From Citrobacter enshiensis (lineage in GTDB: Bacteria; Pseudomonadota; Gammaproteobacteria; Enterobacterales; Enterobacteriaceae): DNA of 64,000 bases. How positions within the stretch are numbered: position 1 is the stretch's first letter; each line of letters starts with the position of its first letter. A program made the translations under genes and the position numbers. Below the pieces are notes generated by a model that was given only the letters and a program-made list of their open reading frames with translations, did no database searches and was not told where the DNA came from. Below are positions 40,891 to 51,135 of the stretch, one piece after another. Location: positions 1,550,001-1,614,000 of the forward strand of contig NZ_CP119862.1 of assembly GCF_029338175.1 (NCBI RefSeq), written 5' to 3'.

Positions 40891-42725
40891 TCTGACGGAT
40901 TTCCCTGCGGGTTGATCGGTAAAATAAGGGTGAAGGTTGCGCCGCAGCCAGGCATGCTGGCAACGTGAATATCCCCCTGATGCGCATTGATAATGCGCTG
41001 GCTCAGCGCCAGTCCAAGACCGGTTCCTGAGGCTTTAGTCGTAAAAAAGGGATCAAATATTTTCTTCTGTAAGGCGGTATCAATACCGCAGCCATTATCC
41101 TCAATCATCACTGCCTGCTGCGAAGCCGTGTACTGCCAGGTGCGGATGCGAATTTCACCTCGCGCACCTATAGCCTGCACAGCATTAATTAAAATATTCA
41201 GGATCACCTGCTTGAGGAGTTCGCGATCGGCGACGATTGCCGGCAGGTTGACATCGAATTCCGTTGTAAAGGCAATACGCGCCTGAATGCCGGAGGTTTG
41301 TACGAGGATCAGCGTCTCTTCAATCAGCGCATTGAGCCGAACTTGCTGCCACTGGCTTTGTCGCGGGCGAGAGAAATCCAGCAGTTGTTGGATAACTTTA
41401 TTAATTGAATCAATTTCATTCAGCACAACGGATAAGTATTCCTGATGTTCCGGCAATGAAGTTTGCTGACGAATAATCTGTACATAACCGCGAATTGCCG
41501 TCAGCGGGTTTCTGACCTCATGGGCGACGCCGGCCATCAGTTCTCCGAGGGTGGCGAGTCTTTCCGTTTGCGCCAGTCGGCGCTGTGTCTCTTTGCGGGC
41601 GGTTAAATCCGAGAAGATAACCAGAGCGCCGATCAGCTCGCCATGGGCGTTATGGATCCGGCTGGTGGTGACGCTTATCTCAAGGGTGCGTTCACGGCCC
41701 GGAAAGCTAACCTCCTGGGCCACATGTTCGGTCCCATACTCGAGGGTATCCAGCACCGGACTATAGAATTGGGTGTTGGCAAACAGCTTCGCATAGGATT
41801 GACCGACCAGCTCATGCAGCTTATAGCCCGTTATCTGCTCCGCTGCCGGGTTCATGGTGGTGACGTCGCCCTGTCTGTCGATAGCAATAACGCCGTCCGC
41901 CGCGTTTTCAATAATCAGGTCGTTAAGCGTTTTGGTTTCCCGTAGCGTTTGTGCCAGTGCATTGACGCTGCGGCTGATTTGCCCCAGCTCACCAGGCAGG
42001 TCAGGCAGTCGGGTTGGTGTTTTTTGCGCCAGGGTTGAGAGTCCGTCAGTGATGATGTCGATATTGGCACTGAGTCGGCGTGAAAAGAGAACGATAAGTA
42101 GCAGGCTGCTGATTAATCCAGCAGCCAGCACAGCCATGATCCTGACGTCCATTTTCCAGGCCTGCTGGCGAATGTCTTCTGTCAGTTCGTTGGCCCAGAT
42201 ATAACCAATGACTTCCCCCTGCCGTTCTATCGGGATCATGGAGTTGAGTATGTCTCCGCGAACTTGTCGCCCGGAATAGACTACGGGATTGTTGCTGCCC
42301 ATCACGTCACGTCCGGGATGATCGGCGGCGATGGTGGTGCCAACATTCCCTTGATAGAAAGCAGAGGGTGCGTAGGTGATAATGGCATCCAGCGCTTTGT
42401 TGTAATACCCCGCACCAACGCCAGGAAATGCACGGGTAATACGCTCAGTGATGGGGCTTAGCTCGGCATTAAGTGCGCGAATACGCTCTTCACGCGGCAG
42501 ATTATCGTAGTCGCTAAAGCGATCGCCCAGCGCATCGTTAAGCAGATGCACCACTGCCGACAATTTTTTCTCTTTTTCGGATAAGACTGCTGAACGGCCT
42601 TCGGTTTCTACGATATAACCTATAGATATCGTCGGCACAATGACCATCAGAATGGCCATCATGATCATTTGGTTGCGTAATCGTCGCGGGGTTAAACGAC
42701 GAATCAGCCATCTCAGGTCGCACAT
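40887..42725 (-). CDS. atoS: sensor histidine kinase for acetoacetate
   Basis: AtoS is the membrane sensor kinase for AtoC. An N-terminal helix (NQMIMMAILMVIVPTISIGYI) and a second near residues 180-200 flank a periplasmic domain. HAMP and PAS domains follow (ENAADGVIAIDRQGDV). The H-box is MAGVAHEVRNPLTAIRG; ATP-binding boxes include IEDNGCGID and GTGLGLAL. ATG 42725 was preferred (612 residues; E. coli 608). A TTG at 42755 would add 10 residues. Neither has a strong ribosome-binding site, so the start is uncertain. Confidence 0.93.
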   Translation of the reverse strand: MCDLRWLIRRLTPRRLRNQMIMMAILMVIVPTISIGYIVETEGRSAVLSEKEKKLSAVVHLLNDALGDRFSDYDNLPREERIRALNAELSPITERITRAFPGVGAGYYNKALDAIITYAPSAFYQGNVGTTIAADHPGRDVMGSNNPVVYSGRQVRGDILNSMIPIERQGEVIGYIWANELTEDIRQQAWKMDVRIMAVLAAGLISSLLLIVLFSRRLSANIDIITDGLSTLAQKTPTRLPDLPGELGQISRSVNALAQTLRETKTLNDLIIENAADGVIAIDRQGDVTTMNPAAEQITGYKLHELVGQSYAKLFANTQFYSPVLDTLEYGTEHVAQEVSFPGRERTLEISVTTSRIHNAHGELIGALVIFSDLTARKETQRRLAQTERLATLGELMAGVAHEVRNPLTAIRGYVQIIRQQTSLPEHQEYLSVVLNEIDSINKVIQQLLDFSRPRQSQWQQVRLNALIEETLILVQTSGIQARIAFTTEFDVNLPAIVADRELLKQVILNILINAVQAIGARGEIRIRTWQYTASQQAVMIEDNGCGIDTALQKKIFDPFFTTKASGTGLGLALSQRIINAHQGDIHVASMPGCGATFTLILPINPQGNPSE

Positions 42726-42893
42726 TCTGACATCCGTGTAGTGTTTTTTAGGCAAACGATGATTATCAGGGGTTGAGATAACAGTTTCTCAGCGGTGCAT
42801 CATATTCCCGTCATGAGAGACCATTGCGACGTCGGTCATTTACCGCTACCTTAATCACACTCTATTTACATCCTGAGGCGGAGCTTCGCCCTT

Positions 42894-45740
42894 TTGAAAT
42901 ACCTTGCTTCCTTTCGCACCACCCTGAAAGTGTCGCGCTACCTGTTCAGGGCGTTGGCGTTATTAATCTGGCTTTTGATTGCGTTTGCTTCGGTGTTTTA
43001 CATCGTGAATGCGCTGCATCAGCGAGAGTCCGAAATTCGTCAGGAGTTTAACCTCAGTTCCGATCAAGCCCAGCGCTACATTCAGCGTACCTCAGACGTG
43101 ATGAAAGAGCTGAAGTACATTGCTGAAAACCGCCTCACGGCGGAAAACGGCGTGATGTCTTCGCGGGCGCGGGACGAAAAGGTCGAGGTGCCCACTTTCG
43201 AGCCACTTTTCGCTGACTCCGACTGTGCAGCCATGAGCAATATGTGGCGGGGATCGCTGGAGTCGCTGTCCTGGTTTATGCGCTACTGGCGCGACAATTT
43301 CTCCGCTGCTTACGACCTGAATCGCGTATTTCTGATCGGTAGCGATAACCTCTGTATGGCGAATTTTGGTCTGCGCGATATGCCAGTTGAGCGTGATGCG
43401 GCGTTGAAAGCACTGCACGAGCGTATCGTTAAGTACCGTAATGCTCCACAGGAAGAGAGCGGGAATAACCTCTTTTGGATAGGTCAGGGTCCGCGGCCGG
43501 GCATCGGCTATTTTTATGCGCTGACGCCGGTCTATCTGGCAAATCGTCTGCAGGCGCTGCTCGGTGTTGAACAGTCTATTCGCATGGAAAACTTTTTCAC
43601 GCCAGGAAGCCTGCCCATGGGGGTGACGATTCTGGATGAAAATGGCCATGCCTTAATTTCGCTGACCGGGCCGGATGGCAATATCAAAGCGGAACCGCGC
43701 TGGATGCAGGAGCGCTCCTGGTTTGGCTATACGCCAGGTTTTCGCGAGCTGGTACTGAAGAAAAATCTGCCGCCGTCATCCCTGAGTATTGTCTACTCGG
43801 TGCCTGTCGATCTGGTGCTCGAGCGCATCCGCATGCTGATCCTTAACGCGATTATATTGAATGTGCTGGTAGGCGCTGCCTTGTTTACGCTGGCGCGCAT
43901 GTATGAACGGCGGATTTTCATTCCAGCGGAAAGTGACGCCCAGCGACTGGAAGAACATGAACAGTTCAACCGTAAAATTGTTGCCTCCGCGCCCGTGGGG
44001 ATCTGCATTTTGCGCACCATCGACGGCATCAATATCCTCAGTAATGAACTTGCGCATACTTACCTTAATATGCTCACCCATGAGGATCGCCAGAGACTGA
44101 CACAAATCATCTGCGGCCAGCAGGTCAACTTTGTGGACGTGTTGACCAGCAATAACACGAACCTGCAAATTAGCTTTGTGCATTCACGCTATCGCAATGA
44201 AAACGTGGCGATTTGCGTGCTGGTGGATGTGAGCGCCCGCGTGAAGATGGAAGAATCGTTGCAGGAGATGGCGCAGGCGGCAGAGCAGGCCAGTCAGTCT
44301 AAATCGATGTTCCTCGCCACGGTCAGCCATGAATTGCGCACACCGCTGTACGGGATCATTGGTAACCTCGATCTGCTGCAAACCAAAGAGTTGCCGAAAG
44401 GGGTCGATCGCCTGGTGACGGCGATGAACAACTCCTCCAGTCTGCTGCTAAAAATCATTAGCGACATTCTCGACTTCTCAAAAATCGAGTCTGAGCAGTT
44501 GAAGATTGAGCCACGCGAGTTTTCGCCCCGGGAAGTGATGAGCCATATTACGGCAAACTACTTGCCGCTGGTGGTGCGTAAACAGTTAGGGCTGTATTGC
44601 TTTATCGAACCTGATGTTCCGGTCACGCTGAATGGCGATCCGATGCGTCTGCAGCAGGTGATTTCCAACCTGCTCAGCAATGCCATTAAATTTACCGATA
44701 CGGGCTGCATTGTGCTGCATGTGCAGTGTAACGGCGACTATCTCAGTATTCGGGTGCGCGACACGGGAGTGGGTATTCCGGCGAAAGAAGTGGTGCGCTT
44801 GTTCGATCCCTTCTTCCAGGTGGGAACCGGGGTACAGCGGAATTTCCAGGGAACGGGCCTGGGGCTGGCGATCTGCGAAAAACTGATCAGCATGATGGAC
44901 GGAGATATCTCCGTGGATTCTGAACCCGGAATGGGAAGTCAGTTTACGCTGCGTATCCCCTTGTATGGCGCGCAATTCCCGGTGCGAAAAGCCGTGGATG
45001 GCCTTGCAAAAACCCGTTGCTGGCTGGCGGTGCGTAACGCCTCGTTGGCCCATTTTGTGGAATCCAGCCTGGCACGTAACGGCGTGCAGGTGCTCCGTTA
45101 TGACGGTCAGGAACCGGCGCCAGATGACGTATTGATAACGGATGATGAGCTGGAGCAGCCGTGGCAGGGACGTGCCGCCGTGATCTTCTGTCGTCGCCAT
45201 ATCGGGATACCGGTGGAAAGAGCGGCGGGCGAGTGGGTGCATAGCGTTGCGTCGCCGCATGAATTACCGGGTCTACTGGCGCGTATTTACAGTATTGAGC
45301 TGGACAGTGAAGACGCCTCAACGGCGCTGACGGCACCGGAGAAAGTCGGCGACGCCAATGATGATATGATGATTCTGGTGGTGGACGATCATCCTATCAA
45401 CCGCCGTCTGCTGGCCGATCAGCTAGGATCGCTTGGATATCAGTGCAAAACGGCAAATGACGGTGTTGACGCCTTGAATGTGCTGAGCAAAAACGCTATC
45501 GATATAGTGCTTAGCGACGTCAATATGCCGAACATGGATGGTTATCGCCTGACACAGCGTATTCGTCAGTTAGGGCTGACGCTGCCGGTGGTTGGTGTGA
45601 CGGCCAACGCGCTGGCGGAAGAGAAGCAACGTTGTCTGGAGTCGGGTATGGATAGCTGTCTGTCGAAACCGGTCACTCTGGATGTGCTGCAACAAACGCT
45701 GACGCTCTATGCTGAGCGGGTCAGAAAAATGCGGACATAA
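42894..45740 (+). CDS. rcsC: hybrid sensor histidine kinase RcsC
   Basis: RcsC senses envelope stress and feeds phosphate to RcsD and then RcsB, controlling capsule, motility and biofilm genes. It has 948 residues. Two membrane helices (about 20-40 and 313-335) bound the periplasmic domain. The H-box is FLATVSHELRTPLYG, ATP boxes are NLLSNAIKFTD and GTGLGLAICEK, and the C-terminal receiver has Asp in DIVLSDVNMPNMDGY. The start is TTG at 42894, as I recall for E. coli; GAGGCGGAG lies about 10 bases upstream. It converges with rcsB. Confidence 0.97.
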   Translation: MKYLASFRTTLKVSRYLFRALALLIWLLIAFASVFYIVNALHQRESEIRQEFNLSSDQAQRYIQRTSDVMKELKYIAENRLTAENGVMSSRARDEKVEVPTFEPLFADSDCAAMSNMWRGSLESLSWFMRYWRDNFSAAYDLNRVFLIGSDNLCMANFGLRDMPVERDAALKALHERIVKYRNAPQEESGNNLFWIGQGPRPGIGYFYALTPVYLANRLQALLGVEQSIRMENFFTPGSLPMGVTILDENGHALISLTGPDGNIKAEPRWMQERSWFGYTPGFRELVLKKNLPPSSLSIVYSVPVDLVLERIRMLILNAIILNVLVGAALFTLARMYERRIFIPAESDAQRLEEHEQFNRKIVASAPVGICILRTIDGINILSNELAHTYLNMLTHEDRQRLTQIICGQQVNFVDVLTSNNTNLQISFVHSRYRNENVAICVLVDVSARVKMEESLQEMAQAAEQASQSKSMFLATVSHELRTPLYGIIGNLDLLQTKELPKGVDRLVTAMNNSSSLLLKIISDILDFSKIESEQLKIEPREFSPREVMSHITANYLPLVVRKQLGLYCFIEPDVPVTLNGDPMRLQQVISNLLSNAIKFTDTGCIVLHVQCNGDYLSIRVRDTGVGIPAKEVVRLFDPFFQVGTGVQRNFQGTGLGLAICEKLISMMDGDISVDSEPGMGSQFTLRIPLYGAQFPVRKAVDGLAKTRCWLAVRNASLAHFVESSLARNGVQVLRYDGQEPAPDDVLITDDELEQPWQGRAAVIFCRRHIGIPVERAAGEWVHSVASPHELPGLLARIYSIELDSEDASTALTAPEKVGDANDDMMILVVDDHPINRRLLADQLGSLGYQCKTANDGVDALNVLSKNAIDIVLSDVNMPNMDGYRLTQRIRQLGLTLPVVGVTANALAEEKQRCLESGMDSCLSKPVTLDVLQQTLTLYAERVRKMRT

Positions 45741-45744
45741 AAAT

Positions 45745-45826
45745 GCCGGAGGGCGGTTTCGCCTTATCCGGCTTTTGGGTCTGATATTACCAACGTCTAA
45801 GCCTGACAGGCATCGCGCCTTCAGGC
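45745..45826. repeat. two REP-like palindromes between rcsC and rcsB
   Basis: GCCGGAGGGCGGTTTCGCCT continuing to TCCGGC (45745-45772) is a REP followed by TTTT, so it may end rcsC transcripts. GCCTGACAGGCATCGCGCCT to TCAGGC (45801-45826) is a second unit. They lie between converging genes. Confidence 0.75.
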
Positions 45827-45845
45827 CCGTGACGTCCAGTCATCA

Positions 45846-46496
45846 TCAATCTTTGTCGGACGGGCTCAGCGTTACCGAAGAGAGGTAATTCAGCAGCGCG
45901 ATATCGTTCTCAACGCCCAGCTTCATCATCGCCGATTTCTTCTGGCTACTGATGGTCTTAATGCTGCGGTTTAGCTTCTTGGCAATCTCTGTGACCAGGA
46001 AACCTTCGGCGAACAGACGCAGGACTTCACTCTCTTTCGGTGACAAACGTTTGTCGCCGTAACCGCCCGCGCTGATTTTTTCCAGCAGGCGAGAAACGCT
46101 TTCCGGGGTGAATTTTTTGCCCTTTTGCAGCGCGGCCAGCGCTTTTGGCAAGTCGGTTGGGGCGCCTTGTTTCAGGACAATGCCCTCAATGTCGAGATCC
46201 AGCACGGCGCTCAGGATCGCCGGGTTGTTGTTCATGGTCAGAACAATGATCGACAGGCTCGGGAAATGGCGCTTGATATATTTGATTAAGGTGATCCCGT
46301 CACCGTATTTATCTCCCGGCATAGAGAGATCGGTGATCAACACATGTGCATCCAGTTTAGGCAGATTGTTGATCAGTGCTGTGGAGTCTTCAAATTCGCC
46401 GACAACATTCACCCACTCGATTTGTTCAAGTGATTTGCGAATACCGAACAGTACAATCGGATGGTCATCGGCAATAATTACGTTTATATTGTTCAT
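45846..46496 (-). CDS. rcsB: response regulator RcsB
   Basis: RcsB is the LuxR/FixJ-type output of the Rcs relay and binds DNA alone or with RcsA and other partners. It has 216 residues as in E. coli. The receiver has acidic pocket IIADDHP and phospho-acceptor Asp56 in LITDLSMPGD. The C-terminal helix-turn-helix spans SPKESEVLRLFAEG to RSIKTISSQKKSAM. The frame runs back to 46541, but MNNINVIIADD is the family start. A 16-base gap separates it from rcsD. Confidence 0.98.
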   Translation of the reverse strand: MNNINVIIADDHPIVLFGIRKSLEQIEWVNVVGEFEDSTALINNLPKLDAHVLITDLSMPGDKYGDGITLIKYIKRHFPSLSIIVLTMNNNPAILSAVLDLDIEGIVLKQGAPTDLPKALAALQKGKKFTPESVSRLLEKISAGGYGDKRLSPKESEVLRLFAEGFLVTEIAKKLNRSIKTISSQKKSAMMKLGVENDIALLNYLSSVTLSPSDKD

Positions 46497-46512
46497 GTAT
46501 TGGGCTACCTTG

Positions 46513-49182
46513 CTACAGCAAGCTTTTGACGTAAACGTCAATGTCGCTGATGTATTTTTCTATACCTGGAGCATCTTTCTCACGAATAAGATGTTCCAGC
46601 GTTTCACATAACTGCTTGCCGGGTACCAGATTAAGCATGGCAAACACCCCTTTCAGGCGGTGGGCCGTTTGGGCCAGCGCAGCAAAATCGCTGGTTGCCG
46701 CCTCAGTATACAACCTCTTAACATCATCCGGTACTGTGTCTACAAATAGCGCGTAATAACCGCTGGCATGAAGTTCGGCGTTTTCATCTCCTCCCAGAGG
46801 AGACTCAGGGATTTCTTCCTGCGCCAGTTGCTCTTCGATAAGTTGTAAGACAGCTTCCTGCATAGCATTGCTCATATTAAAGTTGACGCGCAGTTGGCCA
46901 GGACCGATTTTTCGCACGCCTGACTCATCATCGCTTAAAAGCAAGCCTGAGGCAGTAAGATTAGACGGATTATCTGTTAAAAAGAGATCATATTCTTGAC
47001 TTACCAGCCGTTCGTCCGGAGTGAGGCACGTCGCGCCCCAGTTTTCCAGTTGGCGAACCACAATGTTGCGCACGTCGTTAGAGGTGACATCAACCATCAC
47101 ACAAACGTCATCAAGCAGGCGCTCTTCGACTTCAGCATGTTGGTCGTGCGGCGTCATTTTAACATGGACGGTATAGCGCGTACCGAGCGTTTCCCGCGTT
47201 TTGATGTTCAAATGACCGCCGAGTTTGCGGGCTAGCTGGTCACACAACCAGAAGGTGAGCGGGTTCGCTTTGCCGTAACGATCGCCCTGCGTTTCATTAA
47301 TATACGGGAAGTGCAGATTATCAATTTCATTAGGCGCCACACCTTCGCCGGTATCCAGAATGCGGAAGGTCAGACGTTCTTCCGCGGACTCGTCCTGATC
47401 AACTTCAAGGGTGATTTTGCCAATCTGGGTCGTGGTGACGGCGTACTGGATGAGCAGCAGCAAGATCCGGCGCAGAGCGTCGCGATCGCCGCGGCGTTCG
47501 TCGCTGGCGCTAAGATGGTTATTGATCAACAGTTGCAGACCCTTGCGCTTAATCACCGGCAGGACCTCCGGCACGACTTCGTCGATCAGCGCCTGAATAG
47601 AGAACAGCGTCGGTTCACTCTTCCAGCTATCATTCTCCAGAATGTTCGCGAGCTGGATTTCATCCACCATACGTACCAGTACATCGGCCTGATTAGCCAG
47701 TTTTTGGCTGTCAGGGGTATTCAATGCGGCGGCGTTAAGCGCCAGCAAGCGTACCGGTTCTTTCAACGCTGCGCCGATATTCTGCATAAATGCGGCACGA
47801 CCCTGTTGGTTTTTCTCATACAACCGCTGTGCCTGCTTAAGCTTCTTATTCACCAGCACCTCGCGATCCTGATCGCGGATGATAAAGATCTGGGTGCGCG
47901 GCGCAATCTGGCTACGAAACAGGCGAATTTCATACAGCTCGTTATTGATGGTGGCCTGAATAATCCCCTGATGCTGTTCCGCCATGCTGGTGATGTTCTG
48001 CAAATTTAAGTGTGGCAGCAGATGATCGGCAATTTTATTGCTGATCACCGTCCGATTGGCTTCCTGATCATGAACCAACAGACCGAGCGGCAGCAGGGAG
48101 ACAATCTCTTCATTAATTGCGCGCAGAATACGCAGCTCATTATTTGCCGCGGTATTGGGGGCAACGTCCGTCGAGCGGCCTGGCTGGTGGCGGAAGGTGG
48201 TATAACCAAACAGCGCCAGCGCGAGCAGGCCGATATTGAGCAGCAGCGGCAGCAGGATATTTTGCAGCGTATCAAGCAACAGCGTCCCGAAAGGCACCAG
48301 CCAAACCAGACGCATGTCCGTTGAGTTCAGGGCTGATGAAATCTCAATTTTAGCGCTGTTGAAACTGATGCTGACGCTGTCTGGCGACTCTTTTTCATTA
48401 TTATGCACGGTCGTTGGCGTGGCGTCGGGCTCAAGACGGAAGCTGTCCAGCGGCATGCCGGGCGGGATCAGATCGTTAATCGGCAGATCGAATGCCACCA
48501 CGGTCGCCAGATGTCCGGGTTGGTTAAAGGTGGTGCGTAACGTAAAGTAATGCCCGTTTTGCCACGTCAGATGACGCAGAGAAGAGAAGCTTTCTCTTTC
48601 ATCAAGCGCGTTCGCCTGCTGCAACATTTCCGCGCGTCGCGAATCGACGATATTGCCAATGGTCGACTCTTTAAAGCCGGACGCGAGATCTTTCAGCGGC
48701 AACGTGGAGATGAGGATTAAGCTGTTGTCCTGCCCGTTCAGATAATACATGGACCACGGTATTGTCTCGGCACCCCACAACGTATCCAGATAGGTTGAAA
48801 TACGCTGGGTCATTTCCAGCGTTGAACTGTCATGGGAGCCAAAAATGAGGGCTTCGGTCTTACGACGCGGTTTCTCCAGATAATAGACGTCTTGTTTCAG
48901 CCGCGTTTCTTGCAGACCTTCCCCCGTTGAAGGGTTAGCCGTTGCGGCGATGTTGTCATAAATTTGCCACGTTACGTAGCGCCAGGTATCGACCCTTTTA
49001 TGCAACGCGTGGGTGATATCGACAACCTGATAGCTCTTATCTTTCAACCAGGCATTCACGGCGCTTTGCACCATAACACCCATCGTCACCAGCAACACAA
49101 TGATCAGTAATAAGAAGAAACGGGTAATGCTTCCCGGCAGAAGGGAGAATCGGGTAGAAACCGTTGTGTCAGTCTGACGCAT
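46513..49182 (-). CDS. rcsD: phosphotransfer intermediate protein RcsD
   Basis: RcsD relays phosphate from RcsC to RcsB. It has 889 residues (E. coli 890). Membrane helices lie near residues 18-40 and 305-325. A degenerate kinase-like (HATPase-like) middle lacks the usual H-box. The C-terminal HPt domain has its histidine in LAQTAHRLKGVFAML. It precedes rcsB in the same operon. TATACT at 49224-49229 (minus strand) is a likely -10. In 49183-49497 I see only this promoter region and AT-rich DNA. Confidence 0.97.
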   Translation of the reverse strand: MRQTDTTVSTRFSLLPGSITRFFLLLIIVLLVTMGVMVQSAVNAWLKDKSYQVVDITHALHKRVDTWRYVTWQIYDNIAATANPSTGEGLQETRLKQDVYYLEKPRRKTEALIFGSHDSSTLEMTQRISTYLDTLWGAETIPWSMYYLNGQDNSLILISTLPLKDLASGFKESTIGNIVDSRRAEMLQQANALDERESFSSLRHLTWQNGHYFTLRTTFNQPGHLATVVAFDLPINDLIPPGMPLDSFRLEPDATPTTVHNNEKESPDSVSISFNSAKIEISSALNSTDMRLVWLVPFGTLLLDTLQNILLPLLLNIGLLALALFGYTTFRHQPGRSTDVAPNTAANNELRILRAINEEIVSLLPLGLLVHDQEANRTVISNKIADHLLPHLNLQNITSMAEQHQGIIQATINNELYEIRLFRSQIAPRTQIFIIRDQDREVLVNKKLKQAQRLYEKNQQGRAAFMQNIGAALKEPVRLLALNAAALNTPDSQKLANQADVLVRMVDEIQLANILENDSWKSEPTLFSIQALIDEVVPEVLPVIKRKGLQLLINNHLSASDERRGDRDALRRILLLLIQYAVTTTQIGKITLEVDQDESAEERLTFRILDTGEGVAPNEIDNLHFPYINETQGDRYGKANPLTFWLCDQLARKLGGHLNIKTRETLGTRYTVHVKMTPHDQHAEVEERLLDDVCVMVDVTSNDVRNIVVRQLENWGATCLTPDERLVSQEYDLFLTDNPSNLTASGLLLSDDESGVRKIGPGQLRVNFNMSNAMQEAVLQLIEEQLAQEEIPESPLGGDENAELHASGYYALFVDTVPDDVKRLYTEAATSDFAALAQTAHRLKGVFAMLNLVPGKQLCETLEHLIREKDAPGIEKYISDIDVYVKSLL

Positions 49183-49497
49183 TCGTGTTTATGACCTGTT
49201 AACAAGGCGAAAGGGGATAGGGCAGTATAAAGGGTAATGTGTGAATTTCCAGACTCTCGCCTCTTACAGACGCTGCATTTCCGTCTGCCTGAGGGATATC
49301 TATTCTCTCTGTATAAATGTGTACATCGCATAAAACGGGGTACACATATTTAGGAAAATACTGAAAAATGTAGCATTAAATATCAAGATAATATTTTTGG
49401 CGTTAATCCTGAGTGTGTGTAGAAGTAAACGCTGAATTTCCGTGACTCTTTTTTACGTGATAGCACAACGTGGAGGGGAACAGTGTAAAGAAGGGTA

Positions 49498-49590
49498 AAA
49501 AAAAACCGAATGCAGTGCATTCGGCGGAAATAGGGGTAAACAGACATTCAGAAATGAATGACGGTAATAAATAAAGTTAATGATGATAGC
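49498..49590 (-). ncRNA. micF: MicF antisense RNA
   Basis: MicF base-pairs with the ompF leader, with Hfq, to block translation. The minus-strand sequence begins GCTATCATCATTAACTTTAT and matches the E. coli RNA I recall almost exactly over its 5' two thirds. That part covers the ompF-pairing region and CATTTCTGAATGTCTGTTTA. The 3' stem is CCGAATGCA/TGCATTCGG followed by a T-run, a terminator that differs from E. coli in sequence but not shape. It is divergent from ompC and shares OmpR control DNA. Confidence 0.95.
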
Positions 49591-49741
49591 GTTTTTATTT
49601 TAGTGATCGGCGAATATTTTGTTTTGTCATTCAGTGCTATGAATTTTATTGATGTAATTAATTGTTTTTAAAGTAAAAGTTAATGCATCTTGTTAATTCG
49701 TGCTTATTTTTATCATTTCCCGATTTAAAAAAAGTTCCATT

Positions 49742-49838
49742 GAATTAACATTTCGAAACATCTATGCCGATAAATGAAACATTTTAAAAGTTTTAGTATC
49801 ATATTCGTGTTGGATTATTCTGTCATTTTGAGGAGAAT
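49742..49838 (+). promoter_or_regulatory. ompC promoter with OmpR sites
   Basis: TTCGAAACATC and ATGAAACATTTT repeats (about 49752-49790) are OmpR-type sites at positions expected for E. coli ompC. The core promoter is TTGGAT (49810-49815), a 17-base spacer, and GAGAAT (49833-49838). Transcription should start near 49845, giving a leader of about 80 bases. Confidence 0.8.
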
Positions 49839-49848
49839 GAAGTTGCCG

Positions 49849-49872
49849 ACTGGTTAATGAGGGTTAACCAGT
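49849..49872 (+). other. hairpin in the ompC leader RNA
   Basis: ACTGGTTAA pairs with TTAACCAGT over 9 bp, with loop TGAGGG, at the 5' end of the ompC message. The loop resembles a ribosome-binding sequence. The stem probably protects the message. Confidence 0.7.
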
Positions 49873-49925
49873 ATGCAGTGGCAATAAAAAAAGCAAATAA
49901 AGGCATATAACAGAGGGTTTATAAA

Positions 49926-51020
49926 ATGAAAGTTAAAGTACTGTCCCTCCTGGTACCGGCTCTGCTGGTAGCGGGTACCGCGAATGCGGCTGAAATTTAT
50001 AACAAAGACGGCAACAAATTAGATCTGTACGGTAAAGTCGACGGTCTGCACTATTTCTCCGATGACAACAGCAAAGATGGCGATCAGACCTACATGCGTC
50101 TCGGCTTCAAAGGCGAAACCCAGGTAAATGACCAGTTGACCGGTTACGGCCAGTGGGAATACCAGATTCAGGGTAACACCTCTGAAAACCAAAATGATTC
50201 CTGGACCCGTGTGGCGTTTGCCGGTCTGAAATTCGGTGATGCTGGTTCTTTCGACTACGGTCGTAACTACGGTGTGGTTTACGACGTGACCTCCTGGACC
50301 GACGTTCTGCCGGAATTCGGCGGCGACACCTACGGTTCTGACAACTTCATGCAACAGCGTGGTAACGGCTTCGCGACCTACCGTAACTCTGACTTCTTCG
50401 GTATGGTTGATGGCCTGAACTTCGCCATTCAGTATCAGGGTAAAAACGGCAGTGTAGATGGTGAAGACCAGACTAACAACGGTCGCGATGCTCTGAGACA
50501 AAACGACGAAGGCGTTGGCGGTTCTATCACTTATGATATCGGTGAAGGCTTCGGTATCGGTGCTGCGGTTTCTGGCTCTAACCGTACCCATGATCAGAAC
50601 GACGGCACCTATATCGGTACCGGCGATCGCGCTGAAACCTATACCGGTGGTCTGAAATATGACGCCAACAACGTTTACCTGGCTGCACAATATACCCAGA
50701 CTTACAACGCGACTCGCACTGGCGATCTGGGTTGGGCTAACAAAGCACAGAACGTCGAAGTGGTTGCACAGTACCAGTTCGACTTCGGTCTGCGTCCGTC
50801 CGTTGCCTACCTGCAGTCCAAAGGTAAAGACCTGGGCCGTGGTTACGGCGATCAGGACATCGTGAAATATGTTGATGTTGGCGCGACTTACTACTTCAAC
50901 AAAAACATGTCCACCTATGTTGATTACAAAATCAACCTGCTGGATGACAACCGCTTTACCAACGATGCTAAGATCAGCACCGATGACATCGTCGCTCTGG
51001 GCCTGGTTTACCAGTTCTAA
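49926..51020 (+). CDS. ompC: outer membrane porin C
   Basis: OmpC is a general diffusion porin forming trimers in the outer membrane. It has 364 residues (E. coli 367). The signal peptide is about 21 residues (ending GTANA), and the mature protein starts [16 protein letters not shown]. Sixteen beta strands are implied. The constriction-loop PEFGGDTYG motif is present and the last residue is the barrel Phe (LGLVYQF). Surface loops differ from E. coli, as usual. It is a route for beta-lactams. OmpR regulates it; MicF is divergent. Confidence 0.97.
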   Translation: MKVKVLSLLVPALLVAGTANAAEIYNKDGNKLDLYGKVDGLHYFSDDNSKDGDQTYMRLGFKGETQVNDQLTGYGQWEYQIQGNTSENQNDSWTRVAFAGLKFGDAGSFDYGRNYGVVYDVTSWTDVLPEFGGDTYGSDNFMQQRGNGFATYRNSDFFGMVDGLNFAIQYQGKNGSVDGEDQTNNGRDALRQNDEGVGGSITYDIGEGFGIGAAVSGSNRTHDQNDGTYIGTGDRAETYTGGLKYDANNVYLAAQYTQTYNATRTGDLGWANKAQNVEVVAQYQFDFGLRPSVAYLQSKGKDLGRGYGDQDIVKYVDVGATYYFNKNMSTYVDYKINLLDDNRFTNDAKISTDDIVALGLVYQF

Positions 51021-51038
51021 TTGTCGGTTTTGTCGACC

Positions 51039-51061
51039 AAAGGGCCTGCGGGCCCTTTTTT
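51039..51061 (+). terminator. ompC terminator
   Basis: AAAGGGCC-TGC-GGGCCC followed by six T, 20 bases after the ompC stop. Confidence 0.92.
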
Positions 51062-51135
51062 AATGCCTTTTTTCCGGCGTACAAATCACGGTTTTTGGTG
51101 TACTCTTGCGCCCGTTCGCATGAGGATAATCACGT

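Noticed and set aside
42726-42755. Longer atoS start at a TTG
   Set aside because: No ribosome-binding site and relatives start near the downstream ATG, though the true start remains uncertain.
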